A DNA stretch of 64,000 bases from Sphingomonas sp. 28-66-16 (GCA_002281485.1 NCGF01000010.1:1-64000), one strand, 5' to 3'. Positions 9,843 through 19,388 are shown, counted from the first letter of the stretch. Program-made: numbers and translations. The notes: a model not told the origin generated them from the letters alone.

Positions 9843-11144
9843 ATGAGCACGCAACTGATCGAAAAACTCCGCAGCCTCGTCACCGACGGGGGCATGTCGC
9901 GTTCGGGCCTGGCCCGTGCCGCAGGGCTGCACGCCAATACGCTGCGCGATCTCGAATCGCCCGACTGGAACCCGACGGCGGAAACGCTTCGCAAGCTCGA
10001 GACCTTCGTTTTCAGCAACGATGACACGCCCGCGCTGGTGCCGATCGAGGAAATCATCGACGAGGCGCGCAACGGCCGGATGTTCATCCTGGTCGATGAC
10101 GAGGACCGCGAGAATGAGGGCGATCTGGTGATCCCCGCGCAGATGGCGACCCCCGACGCAATCAACTTCATGGCCACGCACGGTCGCGGCCTGATCTGCC
10201 TGTCGCTCAGCAAGACGCGGGTCGACGCGCTCGGGCTCGAACTGATGAGCCGCGCCAATGGCACGCGTCACGAAACCGCCTTCACGACCTCGATCGAGGC
10301 ACGCGACGGGGTGACGACGGGCATTTCCGCCGCCGATCGCGCGCGGACCATCTCGGTCGCGATCGACGCGTCGAAAGGCAAGGACGATATCGTCACACCG
10401 GGTCATGTCTTCCCGCTGGTCGCGCGCGAGGGCGGCGTGCTGGTGCGTGCCGGCCATACCGAGGCGGCGGTCGACGTCGCGCGGCTCGCCGGGCTCAATC
10501 CGTCGGGGGTGATCTGCGAGATCATGAAGGACGATGGCACGATGGCGCGGATGGACGATCTGATCGCCTTTGCGCGCCTCCACAACCTCAAGATGGGCAC
10601 GATCCGCGATCTGATCGCCTATCGCCGCAAGCACGACCATCTCGTCGAAAAGCGCGCCGAAATGAGTTTCCAGAGCCAATGGGGCGGCGACTGGCGGGCG
10701 ATGACCTTCTTCAACAAGGCGAGCGGCGACGAGACGATCGCGCTGGTCAAGGGCCGTATCGATCCCGACGCGCCGACCTTGGTTCGAATGCATACCGCGT
10801 CTTGGTTCGTCGACATGTTCGGCGAAGTTTCCGAGCGATCGGGGCTGTTGTCGCGCTCGATGGAGGCGATCGGCGAGGCGGGGTCGGGGGTGATCGTGGT
10901 GATCAACCGGCCGATGAAAGACAGCGTGTCGCGCTTCATCCGGCTGCGCGCCGAAGGGAAGAGCGCCGGCGCGCCCGAGATCGAGGAATTGCGCGATTAC
11001 GGCGTCGGCGCGCAGATTTTGGCCGAGTTGGGCGTGCAGGACATGATCTTGCTGACCAACACGCATCATACGCTGGTCGGGCTCGACGGCTATGGGCTGA
11101 GCATCGTCGGCGAGCGGCCGATCCCGGGCACGGGCGGGGAATGA
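9843..11144 (+). CDS. ribB: 3,4-dihydroxy-2-butanone 4-phosphate synthase with N-terminal HTH and degenerate GTP cyclohydrolase II domain
   Basis: A 433-residue three-part protein. Residues about 1-55 form an XRE-like helix-turn-helix ([20 protein letters not shown]). Residues about 65-270 are an intact DHBP synthase: [47 protein letters not shown]. The last 150 residues align with GTP cyclohydrolase II, but the zinc cysteines and the GDVFGS..CDC segment are replaced by [20 protein letters not shown], so that half should not be catalytic. This resembles RibBX-type proteins of other alphaproteobacteria. It makes the four-carbon precursor for RibH. The ATG at 9843 follows the palindrome described above. 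Confidence 0.92.
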   Translation: MSTQLIEKLRSLVTDGGMSRSGLARAAGLHANTLRDLESPDWNPTAETLRKLETFVFSNDDTPALVPIEEIIDEARNGRMFILVDDEDRENEGDLVIPAQMATPDAINFMATHGRGLICLSLSKTRVDALGLELMSRANGTRHETAFTTSIEARDGVTTGISAADRARTISVAIDASKGKDDIVTPGHVFPLVAREGGVLVRAGHTEAAVDVARLAGLNPSGVICEIMKDDGTMARMDDLIAFARLHNLKMGTIRDLIAYRRKHDHLVEKRAEMSFQSQWGGDWRAMTFFNKASGDETIALVKGRIDPDAPTLVRMHTASWFVDMFGEVSERSGLLSRSMEAIGEAGSGVIVVINRPMKDSVSRFIRLRAEGKSAGAPEIEELRDYGVGAQILAELGVQDMILLTNTHHTLVGLDGYGLSIVGERPIPGTGGE

Positions 11145-11168
11145 CTTCAGACGTATGACGGCGGTTGC

Positions 11169-11256
11169 CGTCACCCTGAACTTGTTTCAGGGTTCACTGC
11201 GCCAAAGGCAAATCGGGCCCGGGGCACGATTGATGCTGAAACAAGTTCGGCACGAC
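11169..11256. repeat. Sphingomonad-type intergenic inverted repeat
   Basis: TGAACTTGTTTCAG at 11177-11190 and CTGAAACAAGTTCG at 11236-11249 are inverted copies matching at 13 of 14 positions, with further partial pairing outside (GTCACCC left, GGCACGAC right). It lies between ribB and ribH and could form a long hairpin in the transcript. Confidence 0.75.
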
Positions 11257-11275
11257 GAATGATTTTGGGGACGAC

Positions 11276-11695
11276 ATGGCAAAACTTCTCATCGTCGAAG
11301 CGCGTTTCTACGACCATCTCAACGACCTGCTGCTCGACGGCGCGCGCGCCGCGATCGAGGATGCGGGGCATCGCCACGAGACGATCACCGTGCCCGGCGC
11401 ACTCGAAATCCCCGGCGCGATCGCGCTGGCGAGCGAGAGCGGCGCCTATGACGGCTATGTCGCGATCGGCGTCGTGATTCGCGGCGAAACCTATCATTTC
11501 GAGATCGTCGCGGGCGAAAGCGCGCGCGGGCTGATGGCGCTAAGCATGGACGGGCTGGCGATCGGCAACGGCATCCTGACGGTCGAGAACGAAACCCAGG
11601 CGCTCGCCCGCGCCCACCCCGCCGACAAGGACAAGGGCGGCGAGGCGGCCAAGGCAGCGCTGGCGATGATGGCGCTCAAGGCGCGCTTCGGCTGA
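11276..11695 (+). CDS. ribH: 6,7-dimethyl-8-ribityllumazine synthase
   Basis: A 139-residue lumazine synthase. [14 protein letters not shown] and [20 protein letters not shown] are the substrate-binding and catalytic (His) segments of the family. It condenses the RibB product with the pyrimidine made by the RibD pathway to give the substrate of riboflavin synthase. It follows ribB after an inverted-repeat spacer, so part of its transcript may come from its own signals. The length fits the compact alphaproteobacterial form. Confidence 0.95.
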   Translation: MAKLLIVEARFYDHLNDLLLDGARAAIEDAGHRHETITVPGALEIPGAIALASESGAYDGYVAIGVVIRGETYHFEIVAGESARGLMALSMDGLAIGNGILTVENETQALARAHPADKDKGGEAAKAALAMMALKARFG

Positions 11696-11699
11696 CGCC

Positions 11700-12122
11700 G
11701 TGGAGGCCCGCCCGCCCTCGCGATACCGCGTGATCGAGCGCGACCGTCGGCTGGTGGTGATCGATGACTGGGCCGAAGGCGGTGCCGACAAGCGCCTGTC
11801 GGCGCCATCGGCGATGGATGCCGCGTCCCGACCGGTCGGCAAGGCGAAGCGGATCGCGTTCGACGGGCGATCCCGGTTCACCACCCACCGGCTGTTCGAC
11901 GCCAAAGCCCCGCGCACTATCGTGCTCGATCCCGGCAGCGCGGCGACGATCGAGCGGCTCAAGCTCGTGGCAGGGGTGGTCGTCGCTATCCTGGTGTTTC
12001 TCGCCGTGACCGCGCCCTATCTGTTGCTGCCGCTGGTGCTGCTGCTGCAACGCCGGCCGCGCGCGCGGATCCGCAGCGCGATCACCGGCTGGCTCGACCG
12101 GGCCGGCGGCGACGTGCTGTAG
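11700..12122 (+). CDS. Membrane protein of unknown function downstream of ribH
   Basis: A 140-residue protein with a GTG start four bases after the ribH stop, so it is probably in the rib operon. The first 80 residues are basic and soluble; one or two hydrophobic segments follow at about residues 88-116 (LVAGVVVAILVFLAVTAPYL, then LLLPLVLLL), and the tail is basic. The segment ERDRRLVVIDDW looks conserved-domain-like but I cannot name a family. Coupling to ribH is the only functional hint. Confidence 0.7.
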   Translation: MEARPPSRYRVIERDRRLVVIDDWAEGGADKRLSAPSAMDAASRPVGKAKRIAFDGRSRFTTHRLFDAKAPRTIVLDPGSAATIERLKLVAGVVVAILVFLAVTAPYLLLPLVLLLQRRPRARIRSAITGWLDRAGGDVL

Positions 12123-12162
12123 CGTTGATCGCTTGTCGTTCCGCTGGCCTTTGCCCGATGGC

Positions 12163-12184
12163 TTACTTATACTGATGTAAGTAA
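12163..12184 (+). promoter_or_regulatory. TetR-type palindromic operator candidate upstream of the P450 gene
   Basis: TTACTTA at 12163-12169 and TAAGTAA at 12178-12184 form a perfect 7-bp inverted repeat with an 8-base spacer, 16 bases ahead of the P450 ATG. The size, AT-rich arms and position are typical of TetR-family operators. No regulator gene is adjacent, so the protein that binds it would be encoded elsewhere. Confidence 0.5.
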
Positions 12185-12200
12185 CCTCCCGGAGATCCGC

Positions 12201-13574
12201 ATGGCGCTCGCCCATACCTTCAAGGCCAATCCACACTGGCTGCCCCGGATTCCGCAAAGCGCGATCCGCAATATTCCAGGCGAGGACGGGCTGCCATTGG
12301 TCGGCAACACGTTTCGGATGCTGCGCGATCCGGTGGGCTTCGGGAAGCGGATGATCGCCACCTACGGCCCGATCTTTCGCAACAACGCGTTCGGCGGGCC
12401 GCAGGTCAATCTGGTCGGGCCCGAGGCCAATGAACTGCTGCTGTTCGACCGCGACAAATTATTCTCGTCGGAGCAGGGCTGGGGGCCGCTGCTCAACCTG
12501 TTGTTTCCGCGCGGCTTGATGCTGATGGATTTCGACAAGCACCGCGCCGATCGCAAGGTGATGGCGGTCGCGTTCAAGCCCGAGCCGATGCGCCATTATG
12601 CGGAGGTGCTCAACACCGGCATCGCGCGTCAGGTGAGCGGCTGGGGCAACAAGCCGATCCGATTCTACGATGCCATCAAGGAGCTGACGCTCGATCTGGC
12701 GGCGGAGAGCTTTCTCGGCATGGATCTCGGCCCCGAGGCGACCCGGATCAACAAGGCGTTCGTCGACGAGGTGCAGGCGAGCGTGACGCCGATCCGCGTG
12801 CCCCTGCCCGGCACGATGATGGCCAGGGGCGTCAAAGCGCGCAAATATCTGGTCGATTTCTTCCTGCGCGAAATCCCCAAAAGGCGCACCGGCAATGGCC
12901 AAGATTTCTTCTCGCAATTCTGCCGCGCGACCGACGAGTCCGGGCAGCCGCTTGCCGATCTGGCGATCGCCGATCACATGAACTTCCTGATGATGGCGGC
13001 GCACGACACGATCACCTCGTCGGCGACCAGCCTGGTGATGCTGCTCGGGCGCAACCCCGAATGGCAGGAGAAACTGCGCGCCGAGATCGCCGAACTCGGC
13101 CTCAACGACGACGAGGGGTTGGCCTATGGCCAGCTCGACCGGCTCGAGCTCACCGATTATGCCTTCAAGGAAGCGCTGCGGCTGATCCCGCCGGTGCCGT
13201 CGCTGCCGAGGCGCGCGCTCAAGCCGTTCGAGTTCGGCGGCTACCGGATTCCGGCGGGCGCGAACTGCAATATTGCGGTGGGCTATACCCATATGCTCCC
13301 CGAGCTCTGGCCCGAGCCCGAGAAATTCGATCCGATGCGCTTTGCCCCCGATCAGGTGCGCGCGCGCCACAAATATGCCTGGGTGCCGTTCGGCGGCGGC
13401 GCACATATGTGCCTCGGGCTGCATTTCGCGACGATGCAGATCCGCATCCTGATGGTGCAGCTGCTGCGCCGCTACCGGATCGAGCTCGCCGAGGGCAGCG
13501 GGGCGGAATGGCAGCCCTGGCCGATTCCCCGGCCCAAGGACGGGTTGCCGTTGCGGTTCGTGCCGCTCGGCTGA
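12201..13574 (+). CDS. Cytochrome P450
   Basis: A 457-residue P450 monooxygenase. Landmarks are the I-helix MMAAHDTITSSATSLV (oxygen-binding Asp-Thr), the ExxR of KEALRLIPPVPSLPRR and the heme loop WVPFGGGAHMCLGLHFATMQ with the proximal Cys. No membrane anchor is visible, so it is a soluble bacterial enzyme that needs separate ferredoxin partners, none of which are nearby. Overall layout is closer to the CYP120/CYP26-like bacterial group than to short CYP101-type enzymes, but that is an impression. Substrate unknown. Confidence 0.93.
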   Translation: MALAHTFKANPHWLPRIPQSAIRNIPGEDGLPLVGNTFRMLRDPVGFGKRMIATYGPIFRNNAFGGPQVNLVGPEANELLLFDRDKLFSSEQGWGPLLNLLFPRGLMLMDFDKHRADRKVMAVAFKPEPMRHYAEVLNTGIARQVSGWGNKPIRFYDAIKELTLDLAAESFLGMDLGPEATRINKAFVDEVQASVTPIRVPLPGTMMARGVKARKYLVDFFLREIPKRRTGNGQDFFSQFCRATDESGQPLADLAIADHMNFLMMAAHDTITSSATSLVMLLGRNPEWQEKLRAEIAELGLNDDEGLAYGQLDRLELTDYAFKEALRLIPPVPSLPRRALKPFEFGGYRIPAGANCNIAVGYTHMLPELWPEPEKFDPMRFAPDQVRARHKYAWVPFGGGAHMCLGLHFATMQIRILMVQLLRRYRIELAEGSGAEWQPWPIPRPKDGLPLRFVPLG

Positions 13575-13592
13575 CCCGTCCTGCCGCGGCGG

Positions 13593-14684
13593 CTATTCAG
13601 CGGCGACCGACTCGAGCGAGGGATAATCGTTATAGCCTTCGGGCCCCTGGCTGTACCAGGTCCGGAAATTGCCCTCGTTGAGCGCGGCGCCGGTGCGGAG
13701 CCGTTCGGGCAGATCGGGATTGGCGAGGAAGGTGCGCCCGAAGCTCACCGCGTCCGCGACGCCCGAATCGATCACCGCCTGGGCGGCTTCGGCGGTGACA
13801 TAATCCGAATTGACCACCAGCGGCCCGGCGAACACCTCGCGGATCGCGGGCGACTGGCGGGGGACGTCGGTACGGCCGAAGGTGCCCTCGGGGCCGGGCT
13901 CGCGCAATTCGAGAAAGCCGATGCCGATCTCGCTCAATATTTTCGCGGCAGCGGTGAACAGCGCCTGCGGATTGCTGTCGTCGACCCCCTGCGACTCGCC
14001 ATTGGGGGAGAGCCGGACCGAGGTACGGTCGGCGCCGGCCACCGAGGCGACGCGCTCGGTGACTTCGCGCAGCAGCCGGGTGCGGTTCTCGACCGAGCCG
14101 CCATAGCGATCGGTGCGGAAATTGGCATTGTCGCGCAGGAACTGGTCGATCAGATAGCCGTTCGCGGCGTGGATCTGGACTCCGTCGAACCCGGCGGCGA
14201 GGGCATTCTTCGTGGCCAGCGCATAATCGTCGAGCAGGCCCGGAATTTCGTCGAGTGCGAGCGGGCGCGCGGTCTCGAAATCCTGCTTGCCGTCATAGGT
14301 ATGCGCCTGGCCCGCCGTCGCGGTTGCCGAGGAGGAGACCGGCTGTCCGCCGATCACCGACGAATGGACCTGCCGGCCCATATGCCAGAGCTGGGCGACG
14401 ATCCGGCCGCCGGCGGCATGGACCTCGGCGACGATGGGCTTCCAGGCTTCGGTCTGCTCGTCGGTCCACAGGCCGGGCGCATAGGGCCAGCCGAGCCCCT
14501 GACGGCTCATGCCGGTCGCTTCGGAAATGATCAGCCCGGCGCTCGCGCGCTGGCTGTAATAAGTGCCCATGATCGGCTGCGGCACATGCTCGCGGGTCGA
14601 CCGGCCACGCGTTAGCGGCGCCATCAGGATGCGGTTGGGCGCGGCAATCGCGCCGAGTTGGATGGGATCGAACAGGCTGGGCAT
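13593..14684 (-). CDS. Old yellow enzyme family alkene reductase (NemA/XenB-like)
   Basis: A 363-residue FMN-dependent ene-reductase starting MPSLFDPIQLGAIAAPNRIL. The TIM-barrel family marks are present: MAPLTRGRS, AQLWHMGRQVH, and FDGVQIHAANGYLIDQFLRD with the substrate-binding His-Asn pair, plus SFGRTFLANPDLPERL at the phosphate-binding end. It reduces activated C=C bonds with NAD(P)H. It is divergent from the EamA transporter and converges on the P450 gene. The longer open frame upstream of 14684 adds no family sequence. Confidence 0.93.
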   Translation of the reverse strand: MPSLFDPIQLGAIAAPNRILMAPLTRGRSTREHVPQPIMGTYYSQRASAGLIISEATGMSRQGLGWPYAPGLWTDEQTEAWKPIVAEVHAAGGRIVAQLWHMGRQVHSSVIGGQPVSSSATATAGQAHTYDGKQDFETARPLALDEIPGLLDDYALATKNALAAGFDGVQIHAANGYLIDQFLRDNANFRTDRYGGSVENRTRLLREVTERVASVAGADRTSVRLSPNGESQGVDDSNPQALFTAAAKILSEIGIGFLELREPGPEGTFGRTDVPRQSPAIREVFAGPLVVNSDYVTAEAAQAVIDSGVADAVSFGRTFLANPDLPERLRTGAALNEGNFRTWYSQGPEGYNDYPSLESVAAE

Positions 14685-14828
14685 GGACGGACTTCCTTGG
14701 CAGATCGCCGATTGACAGGCGACGGCTCCCACATAGAGCGCTATGCGCCGCCGTACACCACCGCCCGGCGCCAATAAATTCTAGTCACCCGACAACCGCA
14801 ACGATCCATTCGCCATGATCCTTCCCCG

Positions 14829-15740
14829 ATGAGCGCGCCCGCCGCGCCGCCGCTGCCGGCCCTGCTTGCGCTGTTCGTCGCCAATGTTGCGCTGGCATTC
14901 GGGCCGTGGTTCGTGCGGCTTGCTGACACCGGACCGGTCGCTTCGGCCTTTTGGCGGATCACGCTGGCGGCGCCGATCCTGCTCGCCGCCGCGCTCGGCA
15001 CCGGCTGGCGGCCGACCGGGTTGCGACGCGGCCTGTGGGCGATGCTGATGATCGCCGGGGTCTGCTTCGCCGCCGATCTGGCGAGCTGGCATATCGGCAT
15101 CCTGCGCACGACGCTGGCCAATGCGACCCTGTTCGGCAATTCGGCGACGCTGATGTTCCCGATCTACGGCTTCGTCGCGGCGCGGGCGTTGCCGCGCCGG
15201 ATGCAGGCGATCGCGCTGGCGCTGGCAGCGGTCGGCGGTGCCCTGCTGATGGGGCAGTCCTATACGCTCGATCCGCGCCATCTGGTCGGCGATCTGCTCT
15301 GCCTGCTCGCGGGCATCCTCTACACCGTCTATTTCATCTTCATGGCGCGCGCCCGCGCGGCGATGGCGCCACTGCCAGCGCTGGCGCTGTCGACGATCGC
15401 CAGCATCGTGCCGCTGGGGCTGTTCGCACTGGCGCTCGGCGAGCGGATCATGCCCCACCACTGGGGCCCGCTGATCGGGCTGGCGCTGGCGAGTCAGCTG
15501 CTCGGGCAGGGCATGATGATCTATGCGCTCGGGCAATTGTCGCCGCTGATTGTCGGGATCGGGTTGCTGACCCAGCCGATCGTGGCCGGGACGGTCGGCT
15601 GGATCGTCTATGGCGAGCGGCTGGGACCCGCCGATCTGGCCGGCGCGGTGCTGGTCGCGGTGGCGCTGGTACTGGTCGGACGGCCCGAGCGGGTTGCGCC
15701 CGCGCCGGCGGGAGTTAAGACAACCGCAGGAGACGAATGA
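14829..15740 (+). CDS. EamA/DMT-superfamily transporter
   Basis: A 303-residue integral membrane protein with about ten hydrophobic segments arranged as two EamA repeats. The first begins PALLALFVANVALAFGPWFV and the second LVGDLLCLLAGILYTVYFIF. The family exports amino acids, nucleosides or other metabolites, and the substrate cannot be read from sequence. Its stop overlaps the COQ9 start by four bases (ATGA), an odd partner for a transporter. Confidence 0.88.
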   Translation: MSAPAAPPLPALLALFVANVALAFGPWFVRLADTGPVASAFWRITLAAPILLAAALGTGWRPTGLRRGLWAMLMIAGVCFAADLASWHIGILRTTLANATLFGNSATLMFPIYGFVAARALPRRMQAIALALAAVGGALLMGQSYTLDPRHLVGDLLCLLAGILYTVYFIFMARARAAMAPLPALALSTIASIVPLGLFALALGERIMPHHWGPLIGLALASQLLGQGMMIYALGQLSPLIVGIGLLTQPIVAGTVGWIVYGERLGPADLAGAVLVAVALVLVGRPERVAPAPAGVKTTAGDE

Positions 15741-16405
15741 TGGCCAATACCCTTCCCGACGATCCGACGCTTGATGAAATCCGCGCGGCGCTTGCCCCGA
15801 TGATCGCCGACAATGCCGCGTTCGACGGCTGGAGCCCGCTGGCGCTTGCGGCCTCGGCCGACCAGCTCGGGATCGACGGCGATATTGCGACGCTCGCCTT
15901 CCCGGGCGGCGCGGTCGAGATGATCGACGCGTGGTTCGCGCATGTCGATCAGCTGATGACCGAGGCCGTGCCGGCGGTGGCGCTCGACCGGATGAAGGTG
16001 CGTGCGAAAATCACCGCGCTGGTCGAGGCGCGGCTGGCGGCTGTGGCCGAGAACCGCGAATCGCTGCGCCGCGCGCTGGCGATCCTGGCGATGCCGCAGA
16101 ATGTGATGCGCGCGGGCAAACTCGGCTGGCGTTCGGTCGACCTGATGTGGCGGCTCGCGGGCGACACCGCGACCGATTATAACCATTATACCAAGCGTGC
16201 GATCCTCGGCGGCGTCTATGCGGCGACGGTCACCGTGTTCCTCGACGACGAGAGCGAGGACTGGGCCGACACCCGCGCCTTTCTGGGGCGCCGGATCGAG
16301 GGGATCATGCGGTTCGAAAAGGCCAAGGCGGGTTTTTCCGCGCGGACGGGGAATCTCCCCAGCCTGTCGCGCTTCATCGGCCGGCTGCGCTATCCGGTCG
16401 TCTGA
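15737..16405 (+). CDS. COQ9 family protein
   Basis: A 222-residue protein of the COQ9/TetR-fold family. The C-terminal half has the conserved block AMPQNVMRAGKLGWRSVDLM and GDTATDYNHYTKRAILGGVY, which forms the lipid-binding surface in COQ9. In eukaryotes COQ9 presents ubiquinone precursors to COQ7; the bacterial role is thought similar. It starts in an ATGA overlap with the transporter; the ATG at 15740 is equally usable. Confidence 0.88.
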   Translation: MMANTLPDDPTLDEIRAALAPMIADNAAFDGWSPLALAASADQLGIDGDIATLAFPGGAVEMIDAWFAHVDQLMTEAVPAVALDRMKVRAKITALVEARLAAVAENRESLRRALAILAMPQNVMRAGKLGWRSVDLMWRLAGDTATDYNHYTKRAILGGVYAATVTVFLDDESEDWADTRAFLGRRIEGIMRFEKAKAGFSARTGNLPSLSRFIGRLRYPVV

Positions 16406-16509
16406 CCGGCCATCGGCCTTGGCGGCGGCTGGGCCCGGGCCCGATTTGACGTTGGTCAAAGCGCCGCTAACGATCTGCGAATAATTAGCAGCTTCGACTC
16501 GGCGTCGTT

Positions 16510-16522
16510 ATTGATAATCAAT
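16510..16522 (+). promoter_or_regulatory. Fur-like box upstream of feoA
   Basis: ATTGAT at 16510-16515, a central A, then ATCAAT at 16517-16522 is a perfect 6-1-6 inverted repeat, the form of a Fur/Mur half-box pair. It lies 23 bases ahead of the feoA ATG, so iron-dependent repression of ferrous iron uptake is likely. Confidence 0.65.
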
Positions 16523-16545
16523 TGCAGAAGAGATATCTCGGCCCC

Positions 16546-16806
16546 ATGCAGAGTCGCGTCAGCCTGGAACAGCTTGCCCTTCGTCAATGCGCGACGGTGG
16601 CGGCGATCGATTGGGCGCGACTCGCCACCCCGGAAGCACGCCGGCTGCGCGAACTTGGTTTCGACGAAGGTGTCGGCGTCGAGGTGTTGCACCGGGCACG
16701 GCTCGGTGGCGGGCCGATCGCGTGCCGGATCGGGCGGATGACAGTCGCGCTGCGCCGCGCGGTCGCCGGGGCCATCCAAGTTTCCCCGGTTCTCCCCGCC
16801 GAATGA
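16546..16806 (+). CDS. feoA: Ferrous iron transport protein A
   Basis: An 86-residue FeoA with the SH3-like fold: RRLRELGFDEGVGVEVLHRA, then GPIACRIGRMTVALRRAVAG, the usual ending of the domain. It is thought to regulate the FeoB G-domain. The ATG at 16546 is chosen over a TTG at 16522, which lies within the Fur-like box. The stop overlaps the feoB start (ATGA), so expression is coupled. No feoC is seen. Confidence 0.93.
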   Translation: MQSRVSLEQLALRQCATVAAIDWARLATPEARRLRELGFDEGVGVEVLHRARLGGGPIACRIGRMTVALRRAVAGAIQVSPVLPAE

Positions 16807-18668
16807 ACCCTGCCCCGCTGGTCGCGCTGGTCGGCAATCCCAATGCCGGCAAAAGCGCGCTGTTCAACGCGCTGACCGGCGCGCGGCAGAAGGTTGGCAA
16901 TTATCCCGGCGTCACGGTCGAGCGGCATTCGGGTCGGCTGGCGCTGCCCGATGGCCGCCCGGTCGAGCTGGTCGATCTGCCCGGTGCCTATTCGCTCGAC
17001 CCCGGCAGCCCCGACGAGCGCGTGACCCGCGACGTCGTGACGGGCGCGCAGGCGGGCGAGCGCTTGCCCGACGCCCTGATCGTGGTGGTCGATGCCGCCA
17101 ATCTCGACAATCATCTGCGCTTCACGCTGCAGCTGATCGCGCTCGGCCTGCCGGTGGTGGTCGCGCTCAACATGTTCGATCTCGCCGAGCGCGATGGATT
17201 GATCCTCGACCCCGAAGCCTTGTCGCGCGCGTTGGGCGTGCCAGTGATACCGACCGTGGCGGTGCGCAAGCGCGGGTTGGAGGAGTTGAAGGCGCAGGTC
17301 GCGGCCGTGCTCGGTCATGGCCCGCTCACCCGGCTGCGACCGAGCGACGGCAGCGTGCAGGAGGATATCGTCACGCTGCAACGCCGCGCGCGCACGATCG
17401 CGATGGCAGCGACGATTTCCGAGACTCCCACCCGCCGCTGGACCCACAGCTTCGATTCGATAGCGCTGCATCCGGTGTGGGGGATGATCCTGCTCGCGAC
17501 GATCCTGTTCCTGATGTTCCAGGCGGTTTTCAGCTGGGCGCAGGTCCCCGCCGATGCGATCGATGCCGGGTTCAGCGCGCTGGGCAAGGCAGTGACCGCG
17601 CAGGTCGGCGATGGCTTCCTCCAGTCGCTGATCGTCGACGGCGCGATTGCGGGCGTCGGCGCGGTGTTGGTCTTCCTGCCGCAGATCATGATCCTGTTCT
17701 TCTTCATCCTGTTGCTCGAGGCGAGCGGCTATATGGTGCGCGCGGCGTTCCTGATGGACCGGGTGATGGCGAGCGTCGGCCTGTCGGGCCGCGCCTTCAT
17801 TCCCTTGCTGTCGAGCTTCGCCTGTGCCGTTCCCGGCATCATGGCGACGCGAACGATCGAGGACGAGAAGGACCGACTGACGACGATCCTGATTGCGCCG
17901 CTGATGACGTGTTCGGCGCGGTTGCCTGTCTATACGCTGATCATCGGCGCGCTCATTCCCAACACGCCGGTGCTGCCCTTTGTCGGCCTTCAGGGCGTGG
18001 TGATGTTCGGGCTCTACATCATGGGCGTCGTCGGCGCGTTCGTGGCGGCTTTGGTGCTGCGCAACACCGTCACCAAGGGCGCGTCGTCGGGCTTCATGAT
18101 GGAGATGCCCAAATATCAGCTGCCGCGTGTGCGCGACATCGCGCAGGGACTGTGGAGCCGGGTCGTCATCTTCCTGCGCCGCGCGGGCACGATCATCCTC
18201 TTTTCGACGATCGCGCTGTGGCTACTCCTGAGCTTCCCCAAGCCGCCCGCCGGCAGCCCGATTTCGCCCGTCAATTATTCGGTGGCGGGGCGCGTTGCCA
18301 ATGGCCTCGCGGTCGTGCTGAAGCCGATCGGCTTCGACCGCGACATCGCGCTCGCGCTGATCCCGGCGATGGCGGCGCGTGAAGTGGCGGTAGCAGCGCT
18401 CGGCACCGTCTATGCGATCGACAACCCGGAAGCCGATACCGGGCAGAAGGCGCTCGCGGCGAACTTGCGCACCCACTGGTCGCTGCCGACCGCGCTCGCT
18501 TTCCTGATGTGGTTCGTGTTCGCGCCGCAATGCATTTCGACGATCGCGGTCACCCGGCGCGAGACCAATTCATGGCGCTGGCCCGCCTTCATGGTTGGCT
18601 ATCTGTTCGTGCTGGCCTACATCGCAGCAGGCGCGACCTATTGGGGCGCGATCGCACTCGGGCTTTAG
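16803..18668 (+). CDS. feoB: Ferrous iron transport protein B
   Basis: A 621-residue FeoB. The N-terminal G-domain shows GNPNAGKSALFNALTG (G1), VGNYPGVTVE (G2), VDLPGAYSLD (G3) and ALNMFDLAE (G4). The membrane half begins near residue 215 and has the two Gate motifs, the first including IPLLSSFACAVPGIMATR and the second AMAAREVAVAALGT. It moves Fe(II) across the inner membrane. The length is at the short end of the family because the spacer and C-terminus are compact. Confidence 0.97.
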   Translation: MNPAPLVALVGNPNAGKSALFNALTGARQKVGNYPGVTVERHSGRLALPDGRPVELVDLPGAYSLDPGSPDERVTRDVVTGAQAGERLPDALIVVVDAANLDNHLRFTLQLIALGLPVVVALNMFDLAERDGLILDPEALSRALGVPVIPTVAVRKRGLEELKAQVAAVLGHGPLTRLRPSDGSVQEDIVTLQRRARTIAMAATISETPTRRWTHSFDSIALHPVWGMILLATILFLMFQAVFSWAQVPADAIDAGFSALGKAVTAQVGDGFLQSLIVDGAIAGVGAVLVFLPQIMILFFFILLLEASGYMVRAAFLMDRVMASVGLSGRAFIPLLSSFACAVPGIMATRTIEDEKDRLTTILIAPLMTCSARLPVYTLIIGALIPNTPVLPFVGLQGVVMFGLYIMGVVGAFVAALVLRNTVTKGASSGFMMEMPKYQLPRVRDIAQGLWSRVVIFLRRAGTIILFSTIALWLLLSFPKPPAGSPISPVNYSVAGRVANGLAVVLKPIGFDRDIALALIPAMAAREVAVAALGTVYAIDNPEADTGQKALAANLRTHWSLPTALAFLMWFVFAPQCISTIAVTRRETNSWRWPAFMVGYLFVLAYIAAGATYWGAIALGL

Positions 18669-18677
18669 GACAAAGAC

Positions 18678-19220
18678 ATGGCGGGCAGCGTCAACAAGGT
18701 GATCATCGTCGGCAATCTGGGGCGCGATCCCGAAAGCAAGACGTTCCAGAATGGCGGCAAGGTGGTGAACCTGCGGATCGCCACGTCGGATAGCTGGAAG
18801 GACAAGAATACCGGCGAACGCAAGGAAGCGACCGAATGGCATTCGGTGGCGATCTTCAACGAAGGACTCGCCAACATCGCCGAGCGTTATCTGCGCAAGG
18901 GTTCGAAAGTCTATATCGAGGGCGCGCTCAAGACCCGCAAATGGCAGGACGCCAGCGGTAACGACCGCTATTCGACCGAGATCGTGCTGCAGGGCTTCAA
19001 CAGCGTGCTGACGATGCTTGATGGCGCACCCGGCGCGGGTGGCGGATCGGGCGGTGGTTCCGGGGGCGGCGGCGACTGGGATGGCGGCCGCGACGATTTT
19101 GGCGGTGGATCGAGCGCACCGCGTGGCGGCGGTGGCGGTAATCGGGGCGGCGGCGGCTTTGGCGGCGGCAACACCGGCGGCGGCTTCCCGGACGATCTCG
19201 ACGACGACGTGCCGTTCTGA
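18678..19220 (+). CDS. ssb: Single-stranded DNA-binding protein
   Basis: A 180-residue SSB. The OB-fold occupies about residues 1-112 ([20 protein letters not shown] and [20 protein letters not shown]), followed by a long glycine-rich linker and the acidic tip DDLDDDVPF that recruits replication and repair proteins. It starts nine bases after the feoB stop; co-transcription with the iron genes may be incidental. Confidence 0.97.
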   Translation: MAGSVNKVIIVGNLGRDPESKTFQNGGKVVNLRIATSDSWKDKNTGERKEATEWHSVAIFNEGLANIAERYLRKGSKVYIEGALKTRKWQDASGNDRYSTEIVLQGFNSVLTMLDGAPGAGGGSGGGSGGGGDWDGGRDDFGGGSSAPRGGGGGNRGGGGFGGGNTGGGFPDDLDDDVPF

Positions 19221-19260
19221 CGATGGTTGAGGGGCGAACCCCTGTTTCAAGGCCTTAAGC

Positions 19261-19357
19261 CGTCACCCCGGACCTGTTCCAAGGCCCACGATCCCAACCA
19301 GCCCAACGGCAATTGCATGTCAACCTCGGTGGCGCCCGGAACAAGTCCGGGGTGACG
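19261..19357. repeat. Sphingomonad-type intergenic inverted repeat
   Basis: The 20-base arm at 19261-19280 (CGTCACCCCGGACCTGTTCC) and the arm at 19338-19357 are inverted copies with one mismatch, separated by 57 bases. It lies between the convergent ssb and metW genes, where it may act as a bidirectional transcript end. Confidence 0.8.
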
Positions 19358-19388
19358 AGCGTCGGTTATATGTCGACAGCAGCCAATC

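Noticed and set aside
9400..11300. FMN riboswitch ahead of the rib genes
   Set aside because: I looked for the conserved RFN helices and did not find them. A covariance-model search would settle it.
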